Positions 54,009 to 63,615 of a stretch of 64,000 nucleotides of DNA are shown piece by piece (within the stretch, counting starts at the first letter, position 1; each line of letters opens with the position of its first letter). The position numbers and the translations under genes are program-made. Origin of the DNA: Linnemannia hyalina (taxonomy: Eukaryota > Mortierellomycota > Mortierellomycetes > Mortierellales > Mortierellaceae); the NCBI GenBank assembly GCA_019671135.1, contig JAHRHY010000035.1, forward strand, positions 1 to 64,000. Direction: 5' to 3'. The notes beneath the pieces were generated by a model. It was not told the origin of the DNA, ran no database searches, and saw only the letters and a list, made by a program, of their open reading frames with translations.

Positions 54009-54420
54009 ACTTATTGCAGGTTTTTAAAAGAATAGACATACATGGCCTATTTAGTCAGCTTTAAGATACGGTATTAACTGCCAAGACGCTAATATGCACC
54101 GGTATCTATTATTAAAAGCCATGGTATTATTGTAGTAGATCGGATGCTATTCTATGCTATTCTACAGCATTCCTTTTTATTTAACAAAGAGGATAAACAC
54201 ATGTACAAACCTACGTCATAAAATAATACTACATTCTTAACCATTTTTAAACCCCGTCTTTAATGCCAAGCAGTCTTAATAAGCAAGATCTACGTCATAC
54301 GAGGAACACTACATTATTAACCACTTAGATGCCTTTTTAAAACTCTTTTGTTACTAAGCGCCAAGCAGTGCTAATAAGCAAGCGCTATTAATGTCCATTG
54401 TGGCAGTGTTCCTGAATTAG

Positions 54421-54430
54421 TATAAATAAA
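54421..54430 (+). promoter_or_regulatory. TATA box of the 753-aa gene (D2)
   Basis: TATAAATAAA about 210 bp before the start codon; same sequence as in D1. Confidence 0.5.
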
Positions 54431-54639
54431 GGAGTCCACTTCCCTCTTGCTTAATCTTTATCTAGTAACCAACCAACAATTATCCATATCTATACAACCA
54501 TCCATACCTATACAACCATCTTTTATTGCAATTCTTTATATCAGTGTACTAAGCAGCTGCAATCTACCACACATAAACTGAAAACTCATTCACACCCACC
54601 ATACCACAAGTACAATCCATATTATTCATATCCAAAAAC

Positions 54640-56901
54640 ATGAAGTACGTTCAGCTTACAATCGAGCTCATCACCAAGGCCTTTGAGACATTCTCCTCTA
54701 AGAAGGGAGTGGAGTTTAACAAGAAAGATGCAAATAAGATCTTTAAGGCGCTTGATGAGGATGAGGAAGTAGAGAGATACTACTTTTGTGGAGAAAAGTG
54801 CACCAAGTCCAAGCGCAAATGCATGAAGGAAGTTGATGATGAAGGCATGCATTGTTATGTCCACGATCCTGCGCGCAAGTGTCAAGGCACAACTATTAAG
54901 GGTGCTAATTGTGGTAGTGTAGCCAAACTTGGTCAAACATACTGTGGACGTCATCAAGATCAAGATAGAGGTTATATAAAACGTAGTAACAACAACGCAC
55001 CTGTCGACAAGCGTACCAAGTCTTCCAAGGCTTTAAAGAAGACACATACTTCTAAGTTTGTGTCTTCCGATGACGATATGACTTCCGAGGATGAAGAACC
55101 AAAGAAGCGAAAGAGAAACAAGCAGGAGTCATCGGATGAAGAGCCGTCCAATGATGATGATGAAGAAGATATAATTGCCGTCTCCTTTCCGTTGAGTCCA
55201 AAGGTAGTTGACATAACGTCCAAGAAAAATGTACCACTCGCTAATACATGTATATGGACGCGTTATGCAACTAATCCAGCTTTCCTGTATGCAAAAAGCT
55301 TTACTGTAAATGGCAAGTACATTATTAGGCTAAAGGAAAAGAATCTCTACATTGCATTGTGTCCACCTAAGCTCATGGGCAAGAATCTCCCTGCGCCAGA
55401 AATATCTGAGAAAGAGGCACGCATATTGGCCAAGATGGGTCTTCAAGAGGCAACTTCAGCAGATGTAGAAAAAATAGAAGAGTCTTCTGCTGATGAGAAT
55501 TCTGACGATGATACAGATGATGGTGATACGTCTGATAATGCTGACTCTGACGATGATTCCTCTAAAGATAAAGACTCTGATGATGGCAAGTCCAATAACA
55601 GACCTGATGTAGAATCTGGAGATGATACCTCTAAGGATAACCCTGATGAAAAACTATCTCATAAAAAGCCATCTAAGGATGATGAGAAGAAGACTTCTCG
55701 AAAGAAAAGGCATTCAGAGATGCCCAAAAATGCAGAGCCATCTTCTAATGTAGATGTTTCTAAGGATGAAAAAGATGAACACACATTTGCACTGGTCACA
55801 ACGGTGCGTAACATTAGATCAGAGAAAGACATACCACTTGCAAAGGATGGAGGATGGATGGTTCATCCTAATAACGACATGCTTGAGTATGCAACTAACT
55901 TTACGATGAAGGCTAAGTACATTGTCAAGCTATGTGGAAAGAATACATACGTTGGCCTGTTTACGCTTGATCATCTGCGTGGCGGTGGTGATGTTCCAGA
56001 GATGGATATCTTGGAACGCTCCATGCTTAGCAAGATGAAACTTCAAGAAATGTCTGATGAAGAGAGAAAGATGCTTTTCAACGAGGAGGTCGAAGTAGAA
56101 GAGGAACTACCAGTGGAAGGACCGACAGATATATCCAAGATGAAATGGAAAAGGTTTCACAAGCAGCAATTGGAGTATTCCAAGAATGTACTTGTAAATG
56201 GAAAGCACATTCTCAAGATCCGCAAGCAAAACATTGTAGTTGGCTTGGTGACTGATGACCACATTGGTGCAGAGAATGTCGACTATGATAATCTTAACCA
56301 AAAGGAAAAAGAAAAGATCTTTGCTATGGGCTTTAAGCCACAATGGTCTAAGGATAGGTCGACAGAGAAAGGTGAACCGGTAGAAAAAATAGATGATGAG
56401 GTGCAAGAGTCGAATATTAAGGAAACTTTAGATGAACTTGTAGAAAAAGTAGATGATGAGGTGCAAGAGTCGGATGTTAAGAAAACTCTAGAAGATGGTG
56501 GACCTATGGAAAGCGAAAATGTGAATGCCTCAAGTGTTTACACTACAAAAGACCATCATGATTTTCTGAAGGCAATGGGAGAAGTATATAGCAAAATAAC
56601 AGCTATCGAAGAAGAACTCCGCGAGGAATACGTTTCGGCAGATGGTAATGCAGAAGAAAAAGAACTAATTTTTCACCTAGGTTTGTTGGAGAAAGATTAT
56701 TCCAACTACGAAACATGGCACATGGATAAGTTTGGTTCCCGCGAACCACATTCCGATATATTATGTAAGTTCGCAAAAGAAGGATCTCACAACAGAAAAA
56801 CCATAGTGCAAAGTGTATTAGATAGTATTCAAGCCAAAGAGAAAAGTACGATGGAAGAAAAGAAGCCTCTTGAAGTAACATTTGAGACCGCAGAAGAGTA
56901 G
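54640..56901 (+). CDS. 753-aa protein of element D2
   Basis: ATG at 54640. Same architecture as the D1 copy: N-terminal Cys/His clusters, three diverged modules, acidic Ser/Asp linkers and a Glu/Lys-rich C-terminus. Only two residues differ (ALVTTV for ALATTV; SHNRK for SNNRK). TTTTAAAAAC follows the stop by 8 bp. It lies 631 bp downstream of the transposase with its own TATA box, so it is transcribed separately. Function unknown. Confidence 0.78.
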   Translation: MKYVQLTIELITKAFETFSSKKGVEFNKKDANKIFKALDEDEEVERYYFCGEKCTKSKRKCMKEVDDEGMHCYVHDPARKCQGTTIKGANCGSVAKLGQTYCGRHQDQDRGYIKRSNNNAPVDKRTKSSKALKKTHTSKFVSSDDDMTSEDEEPKKRKRNKQESSDEEPSNDDDEEDIIAVSFPLSPKVVDITSKKNVPLANTCIWTRYATNPAFLYAKSFTVNGKYIIRLKEKNLYIALCPPKLMGKNLPAPEISEKEARILAKMGLQEATSADVEKIEESSADENSDDDTDDGDTSDNADSDDDSSKDKDSDDGKSNNRPDVESGDDTSKDNPDEKLSHKKPSKDDEKKTSRKKRHSEMPKNAEPSSNVDVSKDEKDEHTFALVTTVRNIRSEKDIPLAKDGGWMVHPNNDMLEYATNFTMKAKYIVKLCGKNTYVGLFTLDHLRGGGDVPEMDILERSMLSKMKLQEMSDEERKMLFNEEVEVEEELPVEGPTDISKMKWKRFHKQQLEYSKNVLVNGKHILKIRKQNIVVGLVTDDHIGAENVDYDNLNQKEKEKIFAMGFKPQWSKDRSTEKGEPVEKIDDEVQESNIKETLDELVEKVDDEVQESDVKKTLEDGGPMESENVNASSVYTTKDHHDFLKAMGEVYSKITAIEEELREEYVSADGNAEEKELIFHLGLLEKDYSNYETWHMDKFGSREPHSDILCKFAKEGSHNRKTIVQSVLDSIQAKEKSTMEEKKPLEVTFETAEE

Positions 56902-57214
56902 ATCAAGAATTTTAAAAACTGTAGATATACCACTTGCACAAATAAAGCTTTTATATATGGAATACACATGTAATATTATCCTCGTCCCTTCCAATGAGAT
57001 TCACCAGATATATTACCCATCTTTTTAAAAACTTCCACCATCCTTTGCACAATTTACAATATTTCTTTCTTGATCACAGTGGTGTTTATCCACAATCTAC
57101 TTATATTTAACATTACGAAAATTACAATAACTATATCTAATATGTTCTACAATGCATGCACTCTTTATGACATTTATTTTTTCACCATTGGCATGTTTAC
57201 CAACGATCTGTATA

Positions 57215-57223
57215 GGAGGCCGC
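57215..57223 (+). other. 9-bp scar (GGAGGCCGC) with ATA duplication in D2
   Basis: Identical to the D1 scar. D2 homology ends four bases after the second ATA, so the D2 right breakpoint lies at or beside this scar. Confidence 0.7.
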
Positions 57224-57299
57224 ATATCTACTAATACAAAATCGTTATCTCCATCACCTGACTTATCGTAAATCATGTGATGTTCCCTCTTTCTCTTTC

Positions 57300-57420
57300 T
57301 CACGGTGTTGTGGTGTGTGTGGTGTTGTGGTGTGTATATGGTGTGTATGGTGTATGTGTAGTGTGTGTGTAAGTGTTTGTGTGTGTTGTGTGTGTTGTGT
57401 GTGCTGTGTGCGTTTTTTTT
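57300..57420. repeat. GT-rich microsatellite
   Basis: Irregular TGTG/GTGT steps (for example GTGTGTTGTG) at the start of host DNA. Confidence 0.8.
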
Positions 57421-57465
57421 AGTTTAAAGTTAATTAAATTAAAATGAGAGATGGATGGGGGTTGC

Positions 57466-57585
57466 AATCAGAGCCATACCGGTAAGCAGATCTGCCGGTA
57501 ACCATGTTAAAATGCGACTGCGGAATGAGAGCCACGCCGGTAAGAAGATCTGCCGGTAAGCAGTAAGCATGTTAAGATGCGAAAA
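57466..57585. repeat. Two-copy short tandem duplication
   Basis: GAGCCATACCGGTAAGCAG and GAGCCACGCCGGTAAGAAG, each followed by ATCTGCCGGTAA and CATGTTAA. No gene. Confidence 0.55.
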
Positions 57586-58266
57586 TGGAGAATGGAGAGA
57601 GTAGAGCCGATGGCTTTTCTTTCTCTTTCACGGACAAGCATATTTTCTTTCCTTCCTTTCTCTTTTTTTTTTTTTTTTTTTTTTTATCTGTCAGTAGCCA
57701 GCATGCCTTCCACTCGCTCTCACCGTGTCACTCTTACTACCACTTCCACCCCTGATGTCTCTCCTTCTGCGACCTTTACAGGATACAGACGGGCCAAGGC
57801 GACCAACTTAACAAGGTCGCTCTACTGCTAGCGCTCCCTCTACTTCCTCCACTCTCCACTTCCTTTCCACCAAATGTACCACCACTATCACCGCCAAACT
57901 CAATGCCATCACCCCTTACTCTTCCTCCTCATTCCTCCTCTTCTTCCTCCTCTTCTTCTTCCTCCTCTTCTTCTTTTCCCTCTTTCCCCCCTTTTACCTC
58001 CTCTTCCTCCTCCATCAGAAGGTGTGCCAAGCATTGTGGACGTGGGAACGGCCAACAAAGGTCGACAAGTTGTTACTGTCCCTACTATAAAGGAAAACAA
58101 ACGGTATTTTAGAGTACACAGACCACAATTGCTCAGATTGCCGCCTCTTTACAGCACAACTCCTAAGTTATAATGGTAACAACTGCGAAGCAAGCTTTGA
58201 TGCCATTTCAGACGGGGATGCTTACGTTGCAATTGCTGACGTGGTTCAATAGTTCGAGACTACAAG
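57586..58266. other. Low-complexity host DNA, no gene supported
   Basis: Contains a long T-run near 57662 and a TC-rich block (TCCTCTTCTTCC steps near 57920-58010). Frames here are driven by low complexity. Confidence 0.3.
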
Positions 58267-58411
58267 TAGAGCGTCTAATCGAATTTATTCGAATTTCCTA
58301 TGTTTTGCTTAGGATTTGTGCGCATTCGAAACGGATTAAAAATTTCGACTCGAATGCGCACAAACCCAATGCAAACCATAGGGAATTCAAATAAATCGAT
58401 TAGATTGGCTA
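58267..58411. mobile_element. hAT-type MITE, 145 bp
   Basis: Begins TAGAGCGTCTAATCG and ends GATTAGATTGGCTA, flanked by a perfect 8-bp duplication ACTACAAG (58259-58266 and 58412-58419). The interior shares AATGCGCACAAACC and CAATGCAAACCATAG with the MITE at 27141, so the two belong to one family with diverged ends. Confidence 0.85.
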
Positions 58412-58693
58412 ACTACAAGTCAGACAACGATTGAGTGGGAGGGTGAGGGGAGTGAGGATGGGTCATCGATCAGGCGGCGGAGGCACTGGTACCGGGAGAA
58501 TGCTTCCAGCCTGAGGCCTACCATTCCGACCCATTTAGGTAACATAAGCGACAACGACGACCTGCTGAAGGAGAAAAGCCGGTTGTCCCAGTCACGCATG
58601 ATTGTAGCAGCCACGCATGGCTCCAGCCCAACGCCAACCATTCCGACCCATTCCGGCCCATTTAGGTAACGTGAGCGAGCTATTGCCATCGCA

Positions 58694-59038
58694 TTGCATA
58701 GTGCTCCTCAGTCCTCTGCTACGAGATGTAATGCTTGCAGACATCTTGGTCACCGTTGTACAACTCATGCGGATTGCCTTTTGAGCAGGAAGCGCATAAT
58801 CGTTGCAGAATCTCTTGCTTCTACTCCTTCCACGGTCCTTGCTACTCCAGCCGCTTCTGCCGCTCCTGTTGCCCCTGCTGCTTATGTTACCCCTGCTACT
58901 CATGTTTCCTTTGTTGCTCATGTTTCCTTTGTTGCCCATGTTTCCTTTGTTGCTCATGTTGCTCCCGCTGATCTACGTGTTTTTGGGAATAGAGTAGCTG
59001 CTGTTAAGGAGCAGGACGACACAGTGTACATGATCTAG
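58694..59038 (+). CDS. Possible zinc-knuckle protein fragment
   Basis: An open frame with CNACRHLGHRCTTHADC near its start, a Cys/His pattern seen in several fungal transposon proteins, followed by an Ala/Pro-rich tail and tandem CATGTTTCCTTTGTTG units (58896-58960). Upstream, two copies of CCATTCCGACCCATT occur (58519 and 58637). It may be a relic of a larger element; weak support. Confidence 0.25.
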   Translation: MHSAPQSSATRCNACRHLGHRCTTHADCLLSRKRIIVAESLASTPSTVLATPAASAAPVAPAAYVTPATHVSFVAHVSFVAHVSFVAHVAPADLRVFGNRVAAVKEQDDTVYMI

Positions 59039-60449
59039 GAATTGATGAGCGTGGTCTGCTCTCATTGGGGTGCTTTACATTGGACAGAGGTAACCAGGTA
59101 CGATAACACCTACAACTATTCTACATTCTTCTTTCTTTTTATTGATGCGCGATTTAATTATTTATTTTGAATACGCAGGAGCGTGTCGGACGTACAGTCG
59201 CTAATCCACGCTTCTCTGTATGCTGCCTATGAGTCAAAATACCAGCCATCGAAGCTTCCCTTGCTGAATTGCAAAGCCTTTTCAGAGGTATTTCTTGCAA
59301 CCACCCGGACCTTCAACAGTGTCTTTGCCTTTACATTACATCCTTTGGTACCAGTACAAAGTACCGTGACATTCGACATGCGTTGACCGCCTGGCAGAGG
59401 GAAAGCGAAAAGAAAAAAAGGTATTGTGAGTGCGATAGAGGACTTTGGGAGGATGGAGATATGGCACGTGCGTTACAAGGGCGACGGTCGAATAGGGAAT
59501 GACCCAAGGAATAACTCCTCGAGAGAGGAAGGCAGGTTTGAGCAAAGGAGGAAAACCGACAGGATTTAGCCCGCCAAGGCAACGAGTCGATTTGTCAAAC
59601 AAAGTCTGAATGAGGCGGACGAGAGGGTTGTACAGTACGTTCATGGCAAGACGGTGTTGTATTTGATGGAAAGAAAGGAGACTGCTGCATAAAATCTTTG
59701 ACCGAGATCTCGACTGACAGAGGGCTCATCAGACACGACAGGTCGCATTGGGGATGCGGAGGGCTGGCTCGGTGCTCGCCACTTCATGGCATTCATGCGA
59801 CCCAAGTTGTGTATCTATAGGCATTCGAGCTCCCAGGGATCCCGTCTGACACCTCCTCCCCGCGGCTGTGGCTTGGATTAGTCAGGCCTGGCACGCTGGC
59901 ACGATTTGTGGAATCTGACAAAGAAAAAAAGGAAGGGAGGGCAAAACGAAAAAAAAAAGTGAGGACAGAAATAGAAAAGTGAGAGAGAAATGAGGAACTG
60001 CCAAACACAAATAAACTTTGCAATATTCAACCACCACCACTTTTTTATCAATTCACACTTGCTCCACACCTCCGCGAGCGAAGCCGCGGGTACTATTCTA
60101 GTATCATATATTCTCCTAGGACTCAATAAAGACCCCAGCTCCTTTCTCACCATTTTTCTCTCCCCAGCTGTTCATATCACAGTAGACATGCATGCGAGCG
60201 ATATTGATCGAGATATCGAGATAATTCACAAAACCATACATTTGTGAACGCCGACGATGACGCCGACAGGGTATGCATGCCTGCTCAACGGGATTGACTT
60301 TGACATTCCAATTGACATCCAATGATGGTAGTTCGATGTCCATTGAACAAAACTGATCGACTTGTACAATGGTCAAAAATGGCTAATTTGGATCGGCGAT
60401 GACGTGACATTGTACATAATAAAATCTGGTTCTCTTGTACTCGATCACG
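59039..60449. other. Host-like DNA, no supported gene
   Basis: Several short frames but no convincing coding signal or repeat. A short open segment near 59260-59460 could be an exon remnant. A-rich runs lie near 59925-59960. Confidence 0.25.
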
Positions 60450-61390
60450 ACGAAAATATCACCTTGAATTTTCGCAACATGAGTTACATGTACTTGGCAT
60501 GGTTTTCAAGCCAAAAGGTGCACCTTGAGAGGCATACTGCACATATCTCCAAGTGAAAGCTGTCTTGTGAATGTCTTGTACAGCTCTAAAATGACGGTAC
60601 ACTTTTTTGAGATCAATAGTAGAAAGTATCCTACTACCAGGCAATTCAGATTTTTCATCTTCAAGAAACACGTTGAGATGGCAAAAATCATGGCACGGTC
60701 GAAAATCAGTCCTCTTGCCGTTATCGTGCCAAAATTAATGGTGTAAAGGACGAGCGTGTCAATGGTGCCAACAAGTAACCATTTTTTGTCGCTTCATCAA
60801 CAAACTGCCCATGGTGAAAGGCAATAGGGTACTGTCTTTTCCATGCCGTAACACCATCAGGCGTTTTCAACCGCACTGGAGCCTCATCCAGAGTACAAAA
60901 ACTCTGCTGCGAAATTGCTGCATTCTCATCAAGCAAACCACGAATGGATTGAAGAAAACCATCCCTCAATGAATGAAGGCAGGGGTTTCTCGGCTTCTGG
61001 AGGTTGGGTTGGTATAAGAGCTTCATACCTGTCCTCCAATGGACGCGGAACACAAACTTTTGCATCCTTACCAAGTCCTGGCAATCCAAGGATTCCAAAT
61101 CAAAACGTAAATAAAGTATCCAAACCAATTAGCAAGTCATAGCCATGAGGCATGTCTAAGTCTTCACATGCATGCATACTCTTTCTGAAGTATCAAGTGC
61201 TAAGGGTACAGTGGCACCAATACGAGGTACAGTGATGCTGGCATGTGCTAATTGAATGGGGTCATCGTTCTTGTCTGCATAAATGATCATTGCCTTCAAT
61301 GTTTTAACAAGTCTGGTAGATACACATGTAATCGTAGAACCAGTATCAGTCATAGCAAGACATCTCTGATCATTCACCCACATACATGTA
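60450..61390 (-). pseudogene. Relic of a gypsy-type Pol (protease to RT)
   Basis: Read on the minus strand: retropepsin strand CLAMTDTGSTITCVS near 61340-61370, a degraded linker with VRLKTPDGVTAWKRQYPI near 60820-60870, and reverse transcriptase pieces STIDLKKVYRHFRAVQD and HKTAFTWRYVQY...GAPFGLK near 60500-60630. The order fits Pol, but frames shift several times. Only about a third of Pol remains. DTG is canonical, unlike elements A and C. Confidence 0.65.
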
Positions 61391-61529
61391 ACTAATACTT
61401 CAACCCCTGTGCCGTCTTGACACTATTGAAAGACCTCGCCAGATCAGAGCGCAAACGAGTGTGTGCATATTTTGCATTGCCATTGTCAATCATGAAAGCT
61501 GTAGCATGCATGCCTTATAACGACTTTAT

Positions 61530-63350
61530 TCATGGATGCTCACGGGTAGAATGCCGCCGGTTTTTTTTGTAGTTTTTTGTTGGTGTTGTTGTCGTGGGCT
61601 CGATGGAGTTTACAATTTCCTGCAACATCTCGCGTATCTCGTGATCCACAGGCTTCGCCTCCTCCTCTCGCGCGGACACCTCTGCCTTGATACGCATCGC
61701 CAATAAGACTCCGTAAGATAGCCTCCTTGGTTTTCTTTCCGAACTCACCCTTCTTGAGAGGGATGAAGAATGTATCAAAGTGAAGGAGTCGAAAAACACC
61801 ACGGAAGTCGAGGCGCCAGAGGTTGGTCTCGTCGTTGAACGTGCTAGATCCGTATACAGCGATCCCACGCCAAGGAATCGAGTGCTTGGATGTGCCCTTC
61901 ACCTGACTGACCCAAGAATCCCTCATAGCCCTGGCAAGCTTGAACTCGTCTTGTCGCAACTTCTCAGCCTTGCCGTTGTGAATGGTCGACGCTTCTGAAA
62001 GGCAAAGCTGGCAGCCTTCCCATATCGTGACACCGTCAGCGAACTGGCCAATCTGCTTTGTATCTATTAGATCATTCCGTGCCCAGTTCTTGCGCTCCTG
62101 TACGCCTGTGATGAGGACTTCCAAGTACTGCGTCTCAAGTCCCGTCATGGTCATTGCACCTCTAATGAAGCACCACATCAGGTCTGCGAACCCTTGCCTT
62201 TCGTTGATGTTGGTCGGGACGGCGTCATGGAATGAGAAGTAGTGGGAGCTAGAAGATGATGGGAGGAAGTGTCAATCTGCTGATCTGCCAATTGCTTCAA
62301 AAGCATATAGAATGTGGGTGTATGTCCAGCACTTACTACGAGTGAATGATCGACATGATGTAGCGCGCGACAGGATCCCCCATGCTCTCCTCTGCAATCG
62401 CATCATTCACGCTGTCGTAGTGGCTATTCGCAAATATGCGCTCAAGGACATCTGTCAAAGTGGGCCAATGCTCGTGAAGGTTGCTAACGGGATCCACCCT
62501 ACTTGCAGCTCTACCAACGTTTGGAGCCAGACTCCTCCTGAATTTTGAGTTGATGGTCATATCAGCTATGCCATCGCGCGCAAGCGAAAAGTCCTGTAGG
62601 TTTTGCGCTCTGAACTCCCGGAACTTTCGAACAAGATCTTCTTCCTCTACAATCCACTTCACCTCTTGATTCAGCGCCACGAACTGCTCGAGATTGGCAG
62701 TGGGATCTGTCAATGAGCAGAAAAGAATGGAAAACCTTGTGAGTTGTTGCTGGTCAATACTGTGCGCAGACTGCACAATTTTCTCTACATCGCGTGAGTA
62801 CCTGGAAATTCAAGCTCTTCTGCGGTAATGGTTTCTCAACTACTTGTACTGGTGGCTCTGCTGTTGTCATGGTTCTCCGAGTCCTTGGTCGGATCCTTGA
62901 TGTGCTTGCAGCTGTTGACGCTGGCTTCACCGTCCACTGGCCGTGGTGTTCCCTATATGTTGGGGTCAGACCTGGAGAGTTACTACATAGTTTCTCAATC
63001 CATAATACCGGTCGCAGCCACTGTCAAGAAGATATTATACGTACAGAGTTCATTCTTCCTCGCTTTCCTGCTCTGGCATCCGATCGCACCTGAACATCGT
63101 CCAATTCAGCTTCTGTGAGTGTGGATTTGGGACTTGATGCAGGCTTGCCTGTGTCCAGGAAAGGGTTCTTCGGATTATAGAATTCTAGAAAATAAGCATG
63201 AAGCAATGAGTTAGAGCTTTTATATAACGTAAATTAGCCTAGCAGGCATCAAGGGCCGGTGCTTTGCCGCCCCGAAATGTACTCACCCGCGTTAAGACGT
63301 GTTTTCGGCGATGACTCGTCCAGTTCGCCCGAGGGATTACAGGGATGCAT
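61530..63350 (-). CDS. Multi-exon hypothetical gene, 3' exons
   Basis: A chain of exons on the minus strand has good splice signals: MHPCNPSGELDESSPKTRLNA (from 63350, donor GTGAGTAC); EFYNPKNPFLDTG...MNSVR (63185-63041); LTPTYREHHGQW...LNFQ; an exon from DPTANLEQF to YIMSIIHSY (lower end 62337, donor GTAAGT); then HYFSFHDAVPTNINERQGF (from 62248) onward. An 88-bp intron (62249-62336) is clear. Near 61700 the frame shifts and a charged tail (EVSAREEEAKPVDHEIREML) follows in another frame, so the last exon is damaged or spliced again. No domain recognised; it resembles large fungal families of unknown function. Confidence 0.45.
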
Positions 63351-63368
63351 ACCGCGACTACCTACTTG

Positions 63369-63575
63369 TGCAACAGGCGAAGACTGGGACAGAGAAGTAT
63401 AGAACGGGGACGAGAGTTGAAGCAGTGATGATTGATGTTATTATTATGATACAACTAAATATATATACAAAGTCACCAACTAGGTTTCTAGGTGTAGTGT
63501 CATACAAAGTCAGAGGTGACAGAGGGTGACAAGGAATGACTAACTAGAGAGCAATAGTAAACCTAATATGTTGCA
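63369..63575 (-). mobile_element. Solo LTR of a gypsy C-type element (TSD ACTTG)
   Basis: 207 bp, TGCAACAGGCGAAG to CTAATATGTTGCA, inverted relative to the LTR at 32854, flanked by ACTTG at 63364-63368 and 63576-63580. Internal sequence was lost by LTR-LTR recombination. It lies 18 bp upstream of a candidate start codon or within an intron of the minus-strand gene. Confidence 0.93.
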
Positions 63576-63615
63576 ACTTGCCACATCATAGCATGGATGC
63601 AGGTGTTATCATCTA

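Larger units (their letters stand above)
52069..57227 (+). mobile_element. D2, second D element, inserted at TAA in gypsy C integrase, right end lost
   Basis: Begins GGAGGCC after TAA (52066-52068). S8, transposase, 753-aa gene and 3' flank are colinear with D1 in the opposite orientation, so D1 and D2 form a large inverted repeat around the gypsy Pol segment. Similarity to D1 stops at about 57227, just after the 9-bp scar, and the terminal S is missing. D2 lacks the L insertion, giving the empty site for it. Divergence from D1 is very low. Confidence 0.85.

Noticed and set aside
34329..57227. An integrated large DNA virus
   Set aside because: No capsid, DNA polymerase, packaging ATPase or transcription genes; target duplications and DDE transposases point to transposons. 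Viral-looking zinc motifs alone are not enough.
57586..58170. Long frames in the TC-rich block as proteins
   Set aside because: They consist of Ser/Pro/Leu runs produced by low-complexity sequence in several frames at once.
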